Source: Tethya wilhelma
Taxonomy: Eukaryota > Porifera > Demospongiae > Tethyida > Tethyidae
DNA: 64,000 nucleotides
Direction: 5' to 3'
Assembly: GCA_964030475.1 (NCBI GenBank)
Contig: CAXIPT010000013.1
Coordinates: 1,138,213-1,202,212 of the forward strand
The notes below the pieces were generated by a model. It was not told the DNA's origin, ran no database searches, and worked only from the letters and a program-made list of their open reading frames with translations. A program made the translations under genes and the position numbers. Below, piece after piece: positions 1 to 12,342 of the stretch (its first letter is position 1; each line of letters opens with the position of its first letter).

Positions 1-56
1 ATACACACTGAAAATAGCTTCATTCCTAGGCTCTCTCCCTCAGCATGCAATATTCA

Positions 57-78
57 TGTGTGTGTGTGTGTGTGTGTG
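57..78. repeat. (TG)n microsatellite
   Basis: A run of 11 TG dinucleotides lies just beyond the last exon seen at the left edge of the window. No other function is visible. Confidence 0.95.
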
Positions 79-170
79 GTTTATCTTAAATGTTCAAAGT
101 GTAGTAGCATTGTTTACACAAGGGAGGTGCATTACTACTAATTAAATCTGTGCTGTGTGTTTGAGGTTAC

Positions 171-1700
171 CTGTTAGAGACTTGTACATTCCTCTCAAAG
201 CTGCAGTTTTCCCAAACCTAAACAAGCTAATCTTGTTGAAGAACTCTTTTCTCATGGCTCTTGTGTGATAGATAGGCAAGCTTGGTTGTATTTTCCTAAT
301 ACATTCAGCATTCTTTTCTGTCAGCACTTCAGAAGTGGCTTGGGAAGAAACTCTCCAGATGAAGTGTATGCTCCCAAGGCTGTTGCCAGTAGTGTATGTG
401 TAAATGACTACACTTGAGGTTAAGCATTTTCCACTTCTAAGGTTGTCAATATACAGCCGACGTGTTCTGTATTTATATAGGAGTATATGTATCAGTCTAT
501 GTGTGTGAATCACAGAAAAAAGCAGGAGGAGCAGAGAGAGAGAGAGAGAGAGGGATGCTTACCTTGGATCTGCAGGGGCAAAGTCGTTTAAGAGTACGGG
601 TGAAAATGTGTCTGTGGCATCCAGATGCTCTTGAAGAGACTTGTACCTGGCAACAAAGGTAGGTTTGATCCAGACTGCACTCTTGACAAGGGTACAACTC
701 TTTGCAGTGGTTTGGGAGCGAACTGGGAATGATAGCTGGTGATTGTGCTGCATAGTGGAGTTCTTTTCTCTAGCATATTTCGAGAGGGAATCTGCCAAGC
801 GACATACTGCTAGTCTCAGGGATTTCCAAGTGGCTGAGCCAATCCATGGCTGCAACAGGAAAGTTGTTCAAAATTCCAGAGTGGGTATCCAAAATGGTGG
901 CACTCATGTTTCCTGCCTCTCGCTTCCTATGCTTGCTCTTCTCTGGCTCATTGTACCCTACAAACTGGGAGAACTCCTGAGGTACTGGGCAGGCCCGGCT
1001 TTGCAGTGGTTCGTGATGTCCATCGATGTACCATAGGGTGTCACATAGGGCAGCTACGAAGTTAGCACCAGCTGAGTCGACAATATCTCGCTTCCAACCA
1101 AGATTGTTTGTCTGCAGCCATGAGACAATGTCCTTCTTCAATGCCAACTTCTTGTTGCTGGCCACAGCCTCGTCAGAAGATGGAGGTGGCAGGCAGAGTG
1201 TTGCCATGAGAACCTACAGACAACAATGATCATGAGTAATTCATAATCTTGAGCATATTTAATATAAAATACCAGAGGTACACTAGTGACACCTACATGT
1301 AGCAGCCTTAGCACATACCTCGAAAGCATTTCCTCTGGAAATCACAGAGGTTGCTGGCTGCTGCTCTTCGAGCGAGAGGAAAAATTTGATATACAAACCA
1401 AACAGCACCACGGCGTCAGACACTTTGACAGTGAGAGGGATGCCTTGAAAATCAGAGCCTTTTTGATTTTTGCCAATTTCAGCTCGAACAGGAGCATTGT
1501 TGTCGTTAGGCAACAATATGAACGGATCCAAGGCATCATAGGTATGCTCGCACACACGCTCAAACAGAGTACACAAATCAATCCTGCTAGCATCCTCCTC
1601 GGGGATTTGTACTACCTTCCATTCTCGAGCAACATGATACTTGGCAGAGTATTGTCTAATGATCTTTGTGGAAACTAGCATTTTCTGCACATCAGCTGAA
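171..1700 (-). CDS. Unrecognised multi-exon gene, minus strand
   Basis: I do not recognise the family. The sequence shows a chain of open segments with matching splice signals. Exon 1319-1700 ends in NAFE at an AG|GTATGT donor. Exon 808-1213 starts after CTGTAG with VLMATLCL and ends at GCA|GTATGT; the 1319/1213 junction is in phase. Exon 563-646 ends PADPR at AAG|GTAAGC, and exon 171-466 (TRRLYIDNL..., ending KSLTG) follows in phase with donor ACAG|GTAACC. The 808-to-646 junction is not in phase as drawn, so an exon at about 650-735 or a frameshift is possible. The predicted protein is soluble, with no signal peptide or membrane segment. The gene runs off the left edge. It could be a transposon accessory gene rather than a host gene. 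Confidence 0.55.
533..554. repeat. (AG)n microsatellite
   Basis: A short AG repeat sits in the intron between the exon ending at 563 and the exon starting at 466. Confidence 0.9.
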
Positions 1701-1991
1701 CTATGGCTGAACAACCAGTGTCAACGAGAACTGGTGTCAACCACTTCAGGGAAAAATGGCTGGAACACTAGGTTATGTCATGTGAGAATAATAGAATGGT
1801 CATGTGATTTAATAACTTAATGAGAAAAATAGTTATTGATCAGTGGACAAAATCAGATGCGGGCGTGCCTGAGAAACTATGAATTAACTTTGTATGGCCT
1901 TATNNNAAGAGTTTTAAGTCTTGTTTCAATATCTTGTAACTTTGGCTAAAATCAGTGAATGCAGAGTCTATTTTACTTTCCATTATCTGTA

Positions 1992-2250
1992 TCAGATCAT
2001 GAAAAGCATTGCCAGATTGAGTGTTGGTGAAACCTGGCTGCTGAGGTAAGGTTTCTCCAGGCTGCCAGTTCTCAGCTGTTCAAATCTTGAATAACTACCG
2101 GCCCCCATGGTCATGTCAACGTCACCAAGACTATCAGACTCAAATTCAGCTAATACACTGAAAGAGAAAGGCATAAGATTTTTTTAAATGTATCAGCATG
2201 AATTATATGTATACATACCTGTTTAAATCTCTCATTTGGCCATTAGACAT
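1992..2250 (-). CDS. Candidate N-terminal exons of an unknown protein
   Basis: ATG at 2250-2248 opens a 32-nt exon (MSNGQMRDLN) with donor AG|GTATGT. The acceptor TTTCTCTTTCAG lies at 2158-2160, and the two exons join in frame to give NSVLAEFESDSLGDVDMTMG and beyond. The frame closes at 1992-1994. A second frame, open from about 2070 down to the N gap at 1904-1906, reads as a helical segment (AFHDLIQIMESKIDSAFTD), so there is a frameshift or a cryptic splice inside. Same strand and spacing make it a candidate 5' end of the 171-1700 gene, but the Ns prevent proof. Confidence 0.4.
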
Positions 2251-2742
2251 CCTTGGTATGTTTGTTCTATGATCAAGTTTGAAGTATCATGACGATTGAA
2301 CAAATTATGAAACAGACTCGTATACCTACCTGTCTCGCAATGGGTTTGACTGTGTAGAACCTCCATAAAATGAGTTAGGTTGCAAGAATGCGGCTCCAGG
2401 ACGGCAGGGAGTTGAATTTGAGGTGTGAACATTAACGCGCAACCTCAAGTCACAAAATTTAGAAAACCGAATAATTACACAGCATAAACATGGCCTAGTG
2501 GCTAAACCAACAACTTACTGGTTGGACATGCCCCTTTCTGAACGCTGAACAGAAGGAGTTCCTCTTGAAAGCATCATCTTCTCCACTAAAACGTAGCTTG
2601 AACAGAAAATAATCTTCTTATATCTTGGTGCCAATTTTAAAATCACCTGAATATCACATGACTCTCACGTGTCTTCCTTTACCCTTTGCGTTTGGTGACA
2701 TACACAGCAGTAACAGTCCGCTTCAAGATTATCAAGTTATTA

Positions 2743-5700
2743 TGGATCCATCATCATCTTCTAGGATTCACAAGAGGCCTCGACTACAGTGTCCACACTG
2801 TAAGGAAACGTTGTCGTATTTTGCATATTGTCGGCATCAGCAAACAAAGTCATGTGTGCCTACACAGGCTGACTCTAGCGGTACCACACCTGAACATGAT
2901 CTTGGTGCAGCATCAGTCTCAGACTCTTCAGAAGACCTTCTGTTTGACAATGAACTCAGCGTTGAAAATGAGCATGTTGATGCAGATAACACACATCAGG
3001 CTAGCGGCAGCAAGGCTGATCTGACCGTGACCCCACTGCAAAGCAGCAGTGAATCGGAGTCTGAGAATGACCATGATGATCTTGCTGTGGAAATATGGCC
3101 AGTTGATGAATGTGATAGCGAAATGACTCGGAAAAGAATGTTAATGATATCTCTGATCAAAGCAGATGGCAAATATTTACTATGTGTTCAGCTACTTCCT
3201 GTTATTCTTCCAACTATGCTATCATGTATCTGATAGGGGCCTTCAGCATATTGTGACACTTATATCTTCCATCTTCTACTGGCTATCAAAATTTATCACA
3301 GGAACGGGTAAAGAAACCCTAGCACAGTTGTCAGCTGGCTTTCCGAAAACTTTATATTCATTGAAGAAAACATTTGGAGTAAAACATACACTACACTATT
3401 ACTGTGTGTGTTCAGCTTGCCATTCATTGTACTCTGAAGAGGAGTGTGTTATCACTGGACTTAGAAATGCTGAGACTGGTAGAACATGTGTTCACATTGA
3501 GTATCCAAGACATCCATAAAGAATCCATAGGAAGGAATGTGGTGCAGAACTGATGAGATGTGTCAAAGTTGGCAAGAAATACAAGCTTATTCCACGAAAG
3601 CAATTCGTATACAATTGTATAACTAATTCGATACGTCATTTGGCATCACGACCTGGATTTTTCGATAGTTGTGAGTCCTGGCGTAAACAAAATAACCTAA
3701 CTGATGGGAATTTTATGACAGATGTGTATGATGGAAAGTTGTGGCATGATTGGAAACAATATCTTGATATCCCTGGAAATCTACTATTGATGATAAATGT
3801 TGATTGGTTTAAACCTTTTAAACATTCGCCATACAGTGTTGGAGTCATCTATCTCGTAATCTTAAATTTTCCCAGAGTGATGAGATTCAAAACAGAGAAT
3901 ATTATTATTGTAAAAACATTACCTGGACCACGTGAACCTAAACTTACAATGAATACGTACCTTAAACCCATGGTTGATGAACTTCTTACTCTGTGGAATG
4001 GTATAGGTATAGAAGCATCTAATTCTGTCTTTGGTTCAAGGAGAATTAGAGTAGCACTGTGTTGTATTAGCTCGGATATCTCCGCCACTCAAAAGCTATG
4101 TGGATTTTATGGATTTAAAGCAAGACTTGGCTGTTCAAAGTGCATGAAAGAGTTTCCGACCGCTAGTTTTTCTGATTCAACAGATTACTCTGGATTTGAT
4201 AGGGATCAATGGCCACCACGGGACTTTAAGTTACACCATGCAAAGGCTATTGAAGCAAAGGATGCACAATCTAATGCAGCAAGAACAAAAATTGAACGTG
4301 AAGTTGGAGTTCGATATTCAGAACTGTTACGCTTACCATATCTTGATGTTGTTCGATGCCACCTTATTGATCCAATGCACAACTTATTTCTTGGAACAGC
4401 AAAAAATGTACTTACACTTTGGAAAACACACAATGTGCTATCAGAAGCTGCTTTCTTGTCAATTCAAGATATGTTTGATTCAATTTCTGTTCCTTCTCAA
4501 ATTGGCAGATTGCCTCAGAAAATAGCCTCTGGATTTTCCGGGTTCACAGCGGAGCAGTGGATGGTGTGGACTACGGTATATTCTCCTTTTGTTCTAAAGG
4601 GAGTGTTGCCACCTAATCACTATGAAATGTGGTGTTTGTTTTCCTTGTCCTGCTCCCTTTTCTGTCGACCGTTCATTCACCACTCAGAGTTGATTAAAGC
4701 AGATGAACTCATGATTAAATTTTGTAACAAGTTTGAAGAAGTGTTTGGAAAAAATGAAGTTACACCTAACATGCACATGCATGGTCATCTTCGAGACTGT
4801 ATTTACGATGTGGGACCAGTATATTCATTCTGGTGTTTCTCATTTGAGTGCTACAACGGCATTCTTGAACATCTACAAAAGACTTGGCTTGCACCTGAAG
4901 TGACAATAATGGAGAAATTCACATTAATGCAAACCCTTAATGCTACTAATGTTTCATCATTCTCCCCACCTGAACTGCTCAGTTGTATGAATAAACTTAA
5001 AAAGAACTATGTCATGCTTGATGAAAAAATTAGTGTTTGACAGCAAATCATTGCTAGATTATGAGAAAAACCTGTTTTCGTTACCAGCTCTTGTATGTGC
5101 AACAAAGCAGTCATGCCATCACATTTTGCCTCCTTTACGGGAAAAATTTTTATCTGAAGCTTTGCGAAAAGAATTGTCAAGTATGTACAAGAGAATATAC
5201 ACTCCAGATTCAGTTGAACACATACCAATGCGATATGAGATTTCACAATTAGAAGTATACTCAGGTCAGTTAAGGACAATCAGGCCTTAGCTGGAAAGTC
5301 AAACAATTGAAAAAGCTATCAATTAGATGGCTGATATACAGTCATTACTTCACTTAGAGCATATTTCAATAGTAGTTTAGGATTCTTTGATCTATGTACT
5401 TTATAGGGATTCACAATTAGTTGCCATGGTAACCATTATCATGAATAAAATTACGGTTAGCTGATTGATATTCATAGACACAAAATTGAAAATCCGGTAC
5501 AGAAGAAGCCTAGCTCAGACTTTAGCATAGCGCTTGTTAGTTAGCTAATGGTCTGAACTAAACATTCCTCGCTGGTTTTTGTTGCAATGCTACAGTAGCG
5601 CTAAAATGCAGGAAAAAATAATGAATTTTAGAGTCAATTTCTCATACTCACCATAACATTGCTGTTCACCATCGCGCTTTGGTCTGGAATTTTCGGAAAA

Positions 5701-6398
5701 ACCAGCGAGAACCTTTTAGTATAGTTTTCTAGCATCACTTTAAGCTTTGTTTGACTCTCTGCGCTAGTGTCTTTCTGTACCGGAAAATCCGTTATTCACA
5801 AGAGCTCTCTTTCTCAACTCGCCATGAGGCCAAGTTCTAGCGCCACACCCACCTAATACTGCGTTAGTACTGACGATCTTTATCTACTAATTATTAATGA
5901 GATTCATTGTAGCTTGCTTGTACCATTACAAGCTAAATACATGCAATAGGCGCTGCGCGCACTATAATGAGCTGGAAGCGCTTGGCAATCCTTAACCAAC
6001 CTGATTATGGAAAGGTCTTTACAACACTCAAATCTCGGTCACGTAAGTCAACTGTAATCATGGCTGTATGGCCCAAGCTTAATGGAAAAATTCTTGATCG
6101 TGATTGCAACAGAGAAGATATTAGAATTGGAGTGATAGACTACTTAATGTTGCACACACCAAAACTTGCTGGAAGGTTAGATGAAGCCCACATTCTGGCT
6201 AAAGTAAAGTGGTATCAAGATCACCCAAGAAAAGACTGGTTTAAAAATTCGATTGTTTTGTCGGCAACACTATTTGAAGGGGATTCTGAAGCATCATTTG
6301 TTCCAATAAGTGTTGTAGAGAAGTCGATACAGTTTGATTATGGATTAGATAATGTTATTGTTGCAATGCCACTTACTAGGAGAATAATTAATGAATAA
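2743..6398 (+). pseudogene. CACTA (EnSpm) transposase, tnp2-like, degenerate
   Basis: A metazoan CACTA-type (Transposase_21/tnp2) transposase, which would cut and paste its own element. The N-terminus from 2743 has a Cys/His motif (CPHCKETLSYFAYCRHQ), followed by an acidic linker. The core reads LRLPYLDVVRCHLIDPMHNL then FLGTAKNVLTLW at about 4330-4425, the family hallmark, with a HMHGHLRDC segment near 4770. The C-terminal exon 5967-6398 carries HILAKVKWYQDHPRKDW. Damage: frame change near 3166-3230, an in-frame TAA at 3517-3519, and a frameshift near 5010-5040 where the frame passes to one that ends at an ACTCAG|GTCAGT donor (about 5265). The stretch 5266-5966 is an intron or insertion. I found no convincing CACTA termini. 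Confidence 0.85.
5266..5966. other. Non-coding stretch inside the CACTA gene
   Basis: No supported coding. It contains an RFX X-box-like palindrome at 5420-5433 and a weak inverted pair built on TCCGGTACAGAA (about 5493 and 5780), so it may be an intron carrying a decayed MITE. Confidence 0.4.
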
Positions 6399-6763
6399 TA
6401 TTATTATTAATTTTGTGACATTTAATTGGTCTGGATCCGGACATGACATGACTTCCTGAATCTGTTGACTAGATAAGCGGAATTAATAATGTTCGACCCC
6501 GCCTACTTGGAGGGGTGAAAGCTAGTAGTACTAGTTGCGCACTATTATAAAGACTGAAGAAGAGCGTTTGCAGAGGAGATGTGAATTAAAACAACGTTCT
6601 ACCAGCCTTTAGTACTCCTGGGACTGGGTGAACAGAGCGTGCTTGCCCTGCTGTCATTCAATTTCGTGGACAAGCTAGTTTACAAAGTGTAAGTTGGCTG
6701 TATGTCTCAACATGATGCTTTTCTGTCTGCTAATAGCAATGGATTTATCTCAAATAAATTGTG

Positions 6764-6869
6764 TCAACTGACTTATTCGGCACCTCGAACGGGGCTAGGA
6801 CTAGGGTTAGCGCTAGGGCTAGGGCCAGGGATTAGGGGTCCCGGGTGAGGTGCCGGATAAGTCAGTTGA
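6764..6869. repeat. Hairpin with telomere-like core
   Basis: Arms of 23 nt (6764-6786 and 6847-6869) are inverted with one mismatch (core GACTTATYCGGCACCTC). They enclose about 60 bp of degenerate TAGGG/CTAGGG repeats such as GACTAGGGTTAGCGCTAGGG. This looks like a small foldback element or a captured interstitial telomeric tract. Confidence 0.7.
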
Positions 6870-6884
6870 TCCGAATGTATTAGC

Positions 6885-6932
6885 TATTCTCTTTGCTCTG
6901 ACCGGCGACCTGTTTTTGGGTCTTGTAGGCAG

Positions 6933-6963
<31 letters not shown>

Positions 6964-7110
6964 TGTTGTTTCTCTTTGCTCTGACCGGCGACCTGTTTTT
7001 GGGTCTTGTAGGCAGAGTTCACACACACACACACACACACACTGTTGTTTCTCTTTGCTCTGACCGGCGACCTGTTTTTGGGTCTTGTAGGCAGAGTTCA
7101 CACACAGTAT
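6885..7110. repeat. Minisatellite, about 80-bp unit with (CA)n tails
   Basis: Three near-identical units contain TTTGCTCTGACCGGCGACCT...GGCAGAGT followed by a CA run (from about 6888, 6968 and 7047). A fourth, diverged unit begins near 7108. Unit length varies with the CA tract. Confidence 0.9.
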
Positions 7111-7149
7111 ATTTCTATTTGCTTTCACCAGCAACCCAAGTTTCACTCA

Positions 7150-7700
7150 GGCATGCACTGTTGTTGTTACCTGGGCCATATATAACCTGCATGTTTTCAT
7201 GTCTTGTTTATTCCAGTTTAAGTATGTATAATCATGCATGTATTTTTATTTTTATTATTGTTAGAGAAACAGAGCACAAGACTCTAGTGGACTAGCTAGA
7301 CACAAGCATGCAGTCAAGTTCTGAACAATATTCACTGTATAGACATGATTATTAATTCTTTTGTGTTGTTCTTGCTTGTACGTTTTATCTGAAATCAAAA
7401 TAAACATGACAAGCAGTGCTGTATTAGTGAACTTGGATGATACAATGGTGTTTGAATATTTCTCTCACATTTATCAGATTCCCAACGGTCAAAGTTTGAG
7501 AGTTCTGTTCTAATAATTAAGCTTGGCAAAATTAGGAATGTCCAGTGATTTCTGGCAATGATCTAGATTTACAATCATGCCTGTTATATAATATGCAAGG
7601 TTATCATCACTTCAGACTGTACACACGCACTATATATGTATACACGTATATATGCACAGACACATGCATGCATTCGTATATGCATAACATTATACACCCG
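7150..7700. other. Gene-free stretch
   Basis: AT-rich DNA with no supported gene. It ends at the single N at 7702, which joins it to the middle of a BEL/Pao gene. Confidence 0.4.
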
Positions 7701-7702
7701 TN

Positions 7703-9316
7703 TGAGAGTCACCGCATATGTTTTGAAATTTGACAGAGTCTTGAAGAAGACGCAATATGCCTCAGTGGGACTCTCTTCTAAGGACTTAGATGCTGCACTT
7801 GTGTACTGGATAAGGATGGCCCAGAAGACCCTCCCTCAAGAAAAGGAATTTAACACATGGAGTCATCAGTTCCAGTTGTATCAGGACCATTTAGGCCTGT
7901 GGAGATGTGGAGGCCGATTATCTAACTCAGATGAATCCACACTTGCTAAGCACCCCATCTTTTTGAGTAGAGATCATCATTTCACCCTCCTAATTGTTCG
8001 TGAGCGGACCATGCACGGTGGAGTGAAGTCAACTCTTACCGAGGTGCGATCGAGATATTGGATTGTTAAGGGGAGACAGTTCATCAGGAAGATCATCTTC
8101 CAGTGTGTGGTGTGCCGTATACACCAAGCAAAGCCTTATCGACCTCCACCTCCACCATCTCTGCCGGCATTTCGAGTACAAGAATCACAACCGTTTGCGA
8201 GCACGGGAGTGGATTTTGCTGGGCCGTTGTTTGTGAGAGACGCCCCTTTGACCCCTATCAGGAAGGTTTGGATTTGTCTCTATACTTGTTGTGCTACAAG
8301 AGCTATACACCTTGACCTGGTTCCTGATCTGAGTGCTCAAGCCTTCATTAGGAGCTTCAAGCGCTTCACAGCAAGAAGAGGATTCCCAAAGAGAAGGGTA
8401 TCCGACAATACCAAGACTTTCAAGGCAGCGTGTCGAACCATTGCAGTAGCCTTAGAAGGTTCTGAAGTGAAGCAGTTTTACAATCGTATTCACTTGAAGT
8501 GCAATTTTAACTTGAGAGAGCCCCATGGTGGGGTGGGCTATTTGAGAGAATGGTTCAATCTGTCAAGAAATGCTTGAGAAAGACCATTGGTTAACCTACG
8601 ATGAGCTCCTCACAGCATTGACCGAGTCGGAAGGAATCCTGAATTCCCGGCCACTTACTTACATTTCAGCTGATGACACGGAAGAACCATTGACGCCGTC
8701 CCATCTCCTGACTGGTTTTCACATTCTAAATCTACCTGACCCTATTCAGGGGGATGACTGCTCAATAGAGGAAGAGCCTGTTGTGACTCAAGGGACACTG
8801 ACTCGAAGGATGAAACACCTCCGTAAAACAACAAATGACTTTTGGGTCCGATGGAGGTCTGAGTACCTGAGCAAACTTCGTGAAGCCCACCGCTACCAGC
8901 AGAATGGCCTTGTGCCCAGCTCCATTAAGTCTGGAGACATTGTCATCGTCCACGATTCTGATTTGCCAAAAGGACTATGGAAGCTTGGCAGAGTGGAACA
9001 GACCATCACTGGAATTGATGGTTGAGTGCGTGGGGCAGTAGTAAGGGTCGCCAGCAACAACAAGGTGACCACCTTGAGAAGACCTCTACAGAGACTCTAC
9101 CCCTTGGAGGTTTCGAGTGCGCTCGAGGAGACTGTCGCTGATGGAGTTGACACTACAAGTGCTATTGAAGAGACTGACAAGATTGAGCTACCAGAACAGG
9201 AAGAACCCAAGAGTGGGGCGGAGCCTAATGTCCGCGGACAGAACAAACCACAGAGGAAGGCTTACCAGAGAGCACAGGACAAGCTCAAGGTATGGGTCGA
9301 TGTTCTAAAGAACTAA
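7703..9316 (+). pseudogene. BEL/Pao retrotransposon: integrase and C-terminal domain
   Basis: The 3' part of a BEL/Pao pol gene. An HHCC zinc-binding integrase motif (HHFTLLIVRE then CVVCRIH) is followed by the catalytic core with STGVDFAGPLF (first Asp, about 8200) and VSDNTKTF (second Asp, about 8400). The BEL-specific segment PLTPSHLLTG follows, then the C-terminal domain (SGDIVIVHDSDLPKGLWKLG; VRGAVVRVAS). Gag, protease, RT and RNase H are absent: the sequence begins at an N (7702). Damage: frameshifts around 8500-8600 and an in-frame TGA at 9023-9025. It was mobilised by reverse transcription when intact. No LTR was identified with confidence. Confidence 0.88.
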
Positions 9317-9565
9317 TAATTATTGTTGACAGATGTTGTAACTGAGAGTTAACGTTGTACTGGAACCTTTAAGTAGTGTGATTGTAATTAGAGTTTGTGT
9401 AACAGTATCTGGACTCTTATTTCATTTTGTCATTGTTGTTGAACAGTTACATTGCCCGACGGATGGAGTGTGTGGGTTATTTGTAATTCGTGATTATTGA
9501 ACATTGTCATGTAACTTTTCTTTGTGATCATGTGATGCACATCGTGCTAAAATTTGAGAAAGAGA
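9317..9565. other. Downstream flank of the BEL fragment
   Basis: No coding sequence. It could include decayed 3' LTR sequence, but no matching LTR is available here for comparison. Confidence 0.3.
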
Positions 9566-10005
9566 GTATTAATGTCGAAGCATGTGTAAATGAAAACGTT
9601 TTGTATCCATATGAATCTTGCTTGTATGATCGCTAACTAGAAGAGAGAAAATACTACAATGCATGAGTGTACAAATTAATGGCAGCCATATTTTTTGCCT
9701 TGTATCAATGAGAGGCACTAAAATCCGATGGCAAAAGCAAATGACCGGAAGAAACCAAGTCATAGTTCCAAGAATTGGCTTCTGAAAGTGAATAGTCTCT
9801 GAGAAAACTTGGGCCAAGATAGAATAAGAAGAAGATGGAGAAAATTGGAGGTTTGGCATGCTTGTGTTTGTTACATTAGCTATGATTTTAGGCCATGTTT
9901 TGAGAGAAAAAGAGCTCTTAAGAAGCCTGAGCGCTCAGTTTTCACAGTTATTCATGTAAATATATTTATTGTGCTAATGAGCCATCCGTGCCTGGGAATT
10001 TTTGG
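9566..10005 (+). repeat. Family A repeat, right-hand fragment
   Basis: Homologous to the right half of the dispersed family A seen at 47681-48896. Shared landmarks are a GGCAGCCATAT-type block, an aaGATGGAGAAAATTGGAGG-type block and GCTAATGRGCCATCCGTG. The terminal hairpin (CCCAGTACTACCGTACTGGG in other copies) has been deleted to CCTGGGAAT. Confidence 0.8.
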
Positions 10006-10205
10006 GGAGTTAGTTGAAAACAATTACATTACGAATGTCTATGGAGTAAAGAAGGTAAAGACAAATTGGTTATGAGTCCCCTTGTGACAAATATAATATC
10101 CAAAGATAATGTACTCTTTTGTTGTGACAAGAATTGCCCAATGTTAAAATGATTCTCTATTTGTTGTGTCGTATTCACAAGAAGAGAGCCTGGAACAAAG
10201 GTAAT

Positions 10206-10325
10206 ATAGTCCGTATTGAGTTTGCGTACAAAGAAATATAAAACGTTAGCGCCTAAGCTCTAAATACTTCACACCCTATGGTACGTAACAGGAAGTGCTA
10301 TGTACCACACCCACTTGTGGGAAAG
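10206..10325 (+). repeat. Left TIR of transposon copy 1
   Basis: Nearly the reverse complement of 14345-14465. Shared blocks are GTTAGCGCCTAAGCTCTAAA and ACCACACCCACTTGTGGGAA. The mismatches suggest moderate age. Confidence 0.9.
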
Positions 10326-10370
10326 ATGGATCAGCTGTATGTAGAGAGAAGTACGTAATAAGTACTGAAG

Positions 10371-12239
10371 TATGAGCTCTTATCAGGTGTCCAGCCTTGA
10401 TTCTGTGGCGAAGAAGAGGTACCTAGATAAACTAAAGCTTCTAGGCTTAAAAGAAGAAGAAGAACCCTATGAGAAACTTCATCGATGATATGACACTGTG
10501 GCCTCCAGTCAGCTATGGGGACATACTTTATTGACAGACCTGGTGTCTATACAAGGCAACAGCTTCTACAGTGGAAGCTTATAACTACTACACAAGTGGG
10601 CACGTTCGCTCAGTGAAGATCTGTTCCATCAATGGCGACTGCTGTGTCTTGAAATCACTTGTTAATCCAAGCAAAGGCACACCAGATAAAGCACATCACG
10701 CTTGGGTTGGAGTCAACAAAACTGGAGAGATTGTTGACTGTCCATTGTTCCTGTATGGCAGGGTAAGTCTACTATGAAACCATAATTTTCATACAACTAC
10801 AAATAATTGGCTCTCCTGTCTCTACAGTCTTGGCTGTTCGCATGTTGCTGCCGTACTCTTCAAAGTTGAAGCAGCTGTAAGAAACGGATATACATCTGTG
10901 ACATCCAACTCTTGCCAATGGAACCAAGTTTTTAGCAAGAAGGTAGAACAATATTATGTTAATTTGTACGTATACATTCACTGATATGTTTTGTTTCTTT
11001 AGCACACACCAGCACGTATCATTGACATTGACTTCTCACAGCCTAAAAGAGGAAAAGACATCGTTAAGCCAACGAGTAACGAGGAAGAAAGTTCTTCCTC
11101 ACCATCCAACAAACACTACCAAGACCAAGAAGAATCCTATCACCAAACCACCAAAAGATGCAGAACCGATGTGTTTTTTTGAAGGCTCGCGTACTCTGAT
11201 GCCCACCTCTGCCATTCTGTCATGTGTATACCCACCACCAAGACCTGAACAAAACCCTCTTCTAGCTTGAACTTTACCGCCAACGATCCACTCTCTGTAC
11301 AGACCAGAATACCAGAAGCTTGAAAAGGAAGATTTGCACCCAAAATGTGAAGTAATTTTTCTAAGATGAGCAAAGATGAGGCAGCTTATCTAGCTGATAG
11401 TACCAAGCTTCAAGTGCAAAGTTTGCTTTGGTTTGAACACAGGAAAGGACGTATGTATCACAGCATCCAAATTCCGTTCTGTTTGTGGTACCAGCATAAC
11501 TTCACCATCACAGTCTCTTGTTCAGCAAATTCTCAAGACTAGGCCCAGTGTGACTACAGCAGCTATGGAATTGGGCATACGTAATGAAGCGGTAGCTGCT
11601 ACAGAGTTCAAGCAAAGAATGTCCCAATTTCACCTTTCTTTGAAGGTCGAGTCCACTGGCCTCCATGTCAACCCCAGGTATCCCTACCTAGGTGCATCAC
11701 CTGATGGATTGGTGTCCTGTGAATGTTGTGGCAAAGGCTGCTTGAAATAAAATGCCCATACAGCATTCGACATACTAGTCCATGTGGCTCAGACATCCCG
11801 AAAAATTTCTACCTCAAGACCGCCAGTAATGGAACCAAAAAACTCTTGCAGACTCACCAGTACTACTATCAAGTTCAAGGCCAGCTTTCTATATGTGAAC
11901 GGGACTACTGCTATTTTGTGTGTTGGACACCACACGGATTTCATACGGAAACAATCAGATGAGACGAACAGTTCTTCCTTTATTCAAACCATCCCTTGAT
12001 AGCTTTTTCATCAAAGTTATCCTGCCTGCTGTTTTGAGTGGTGACTGCATCCAGGATCACAATGTTGAACCAACATCTCAGAAGAAGCAAAAAGGGATCG
12101 TACTGCTCCTGCCAGAGAGAAGAGGAGTATGATGATATGATTGCTTGTGACAACCCTTCTTGTTCATATGGGTGATATCATTTGTCTTGTGTCAATGTTG
12201 TTACTATTCCATCTGTATTGTGATGAATGTAAACAGTAA
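10371..12239 (+). pseudogene. SWIM/YqaJ exonuclease/PHD protein of the transposon (copy 1)
   Basis: The second protein of the element. It starts MSSYQVSSLDS at 10371, followed by WPPVSYGDI and YTRQQLLQW. Exon 2 (10828-10942) has a SWIM-type half-site LGCSHVAAVLF. Exon 3 from 11003 starts HTPARIIDIDFSQPKRG. The YqaJ/lambda-exonuclease fold follows, with GIRNEAVAATEFKQ, then YLGASPDGLVS (catalytic Asp) and EIKCPY (Glu-x-Lys), then HQYYYQVQGQL. The C-terminus is PHD-like (CSCQREEEYDDMIACDNPSC). By homology this is a metal-dependent DNA exonuclease. Splice sites are GG|GTAAGT, CTACAG, AAG|GTAGAA and CTTTAG. Damage: a frameshift near 10480, one near 11130, a missing G near 11738 that puts the Glu-x-Lys motif out of frame, and lesions in the PHD (about 12170-12220). 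Confidence 0.85.
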
Positions 12240-12342
12240 CTCTTTTTATATATACAATCATAATAATACTGTAATGTATGTGTTCAAAATAGTTATCAAC
12301 AATGCAAGTAAGATATAAAAATAAAACAATACTAATAAAAGG

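Noticed and set aside
2440..6560. CACTA termini for the transposase at 2743-6398
   Set aside because: CACTA-like pentamers occur by chance near both sides, but no matching inverted pair with a 3-bp duplication was found.
6819..7295. Repetitive ORFs with CVCVCV or THTHTH
   Set aside because: Produced by the CA-rich minisatellite, not coding.
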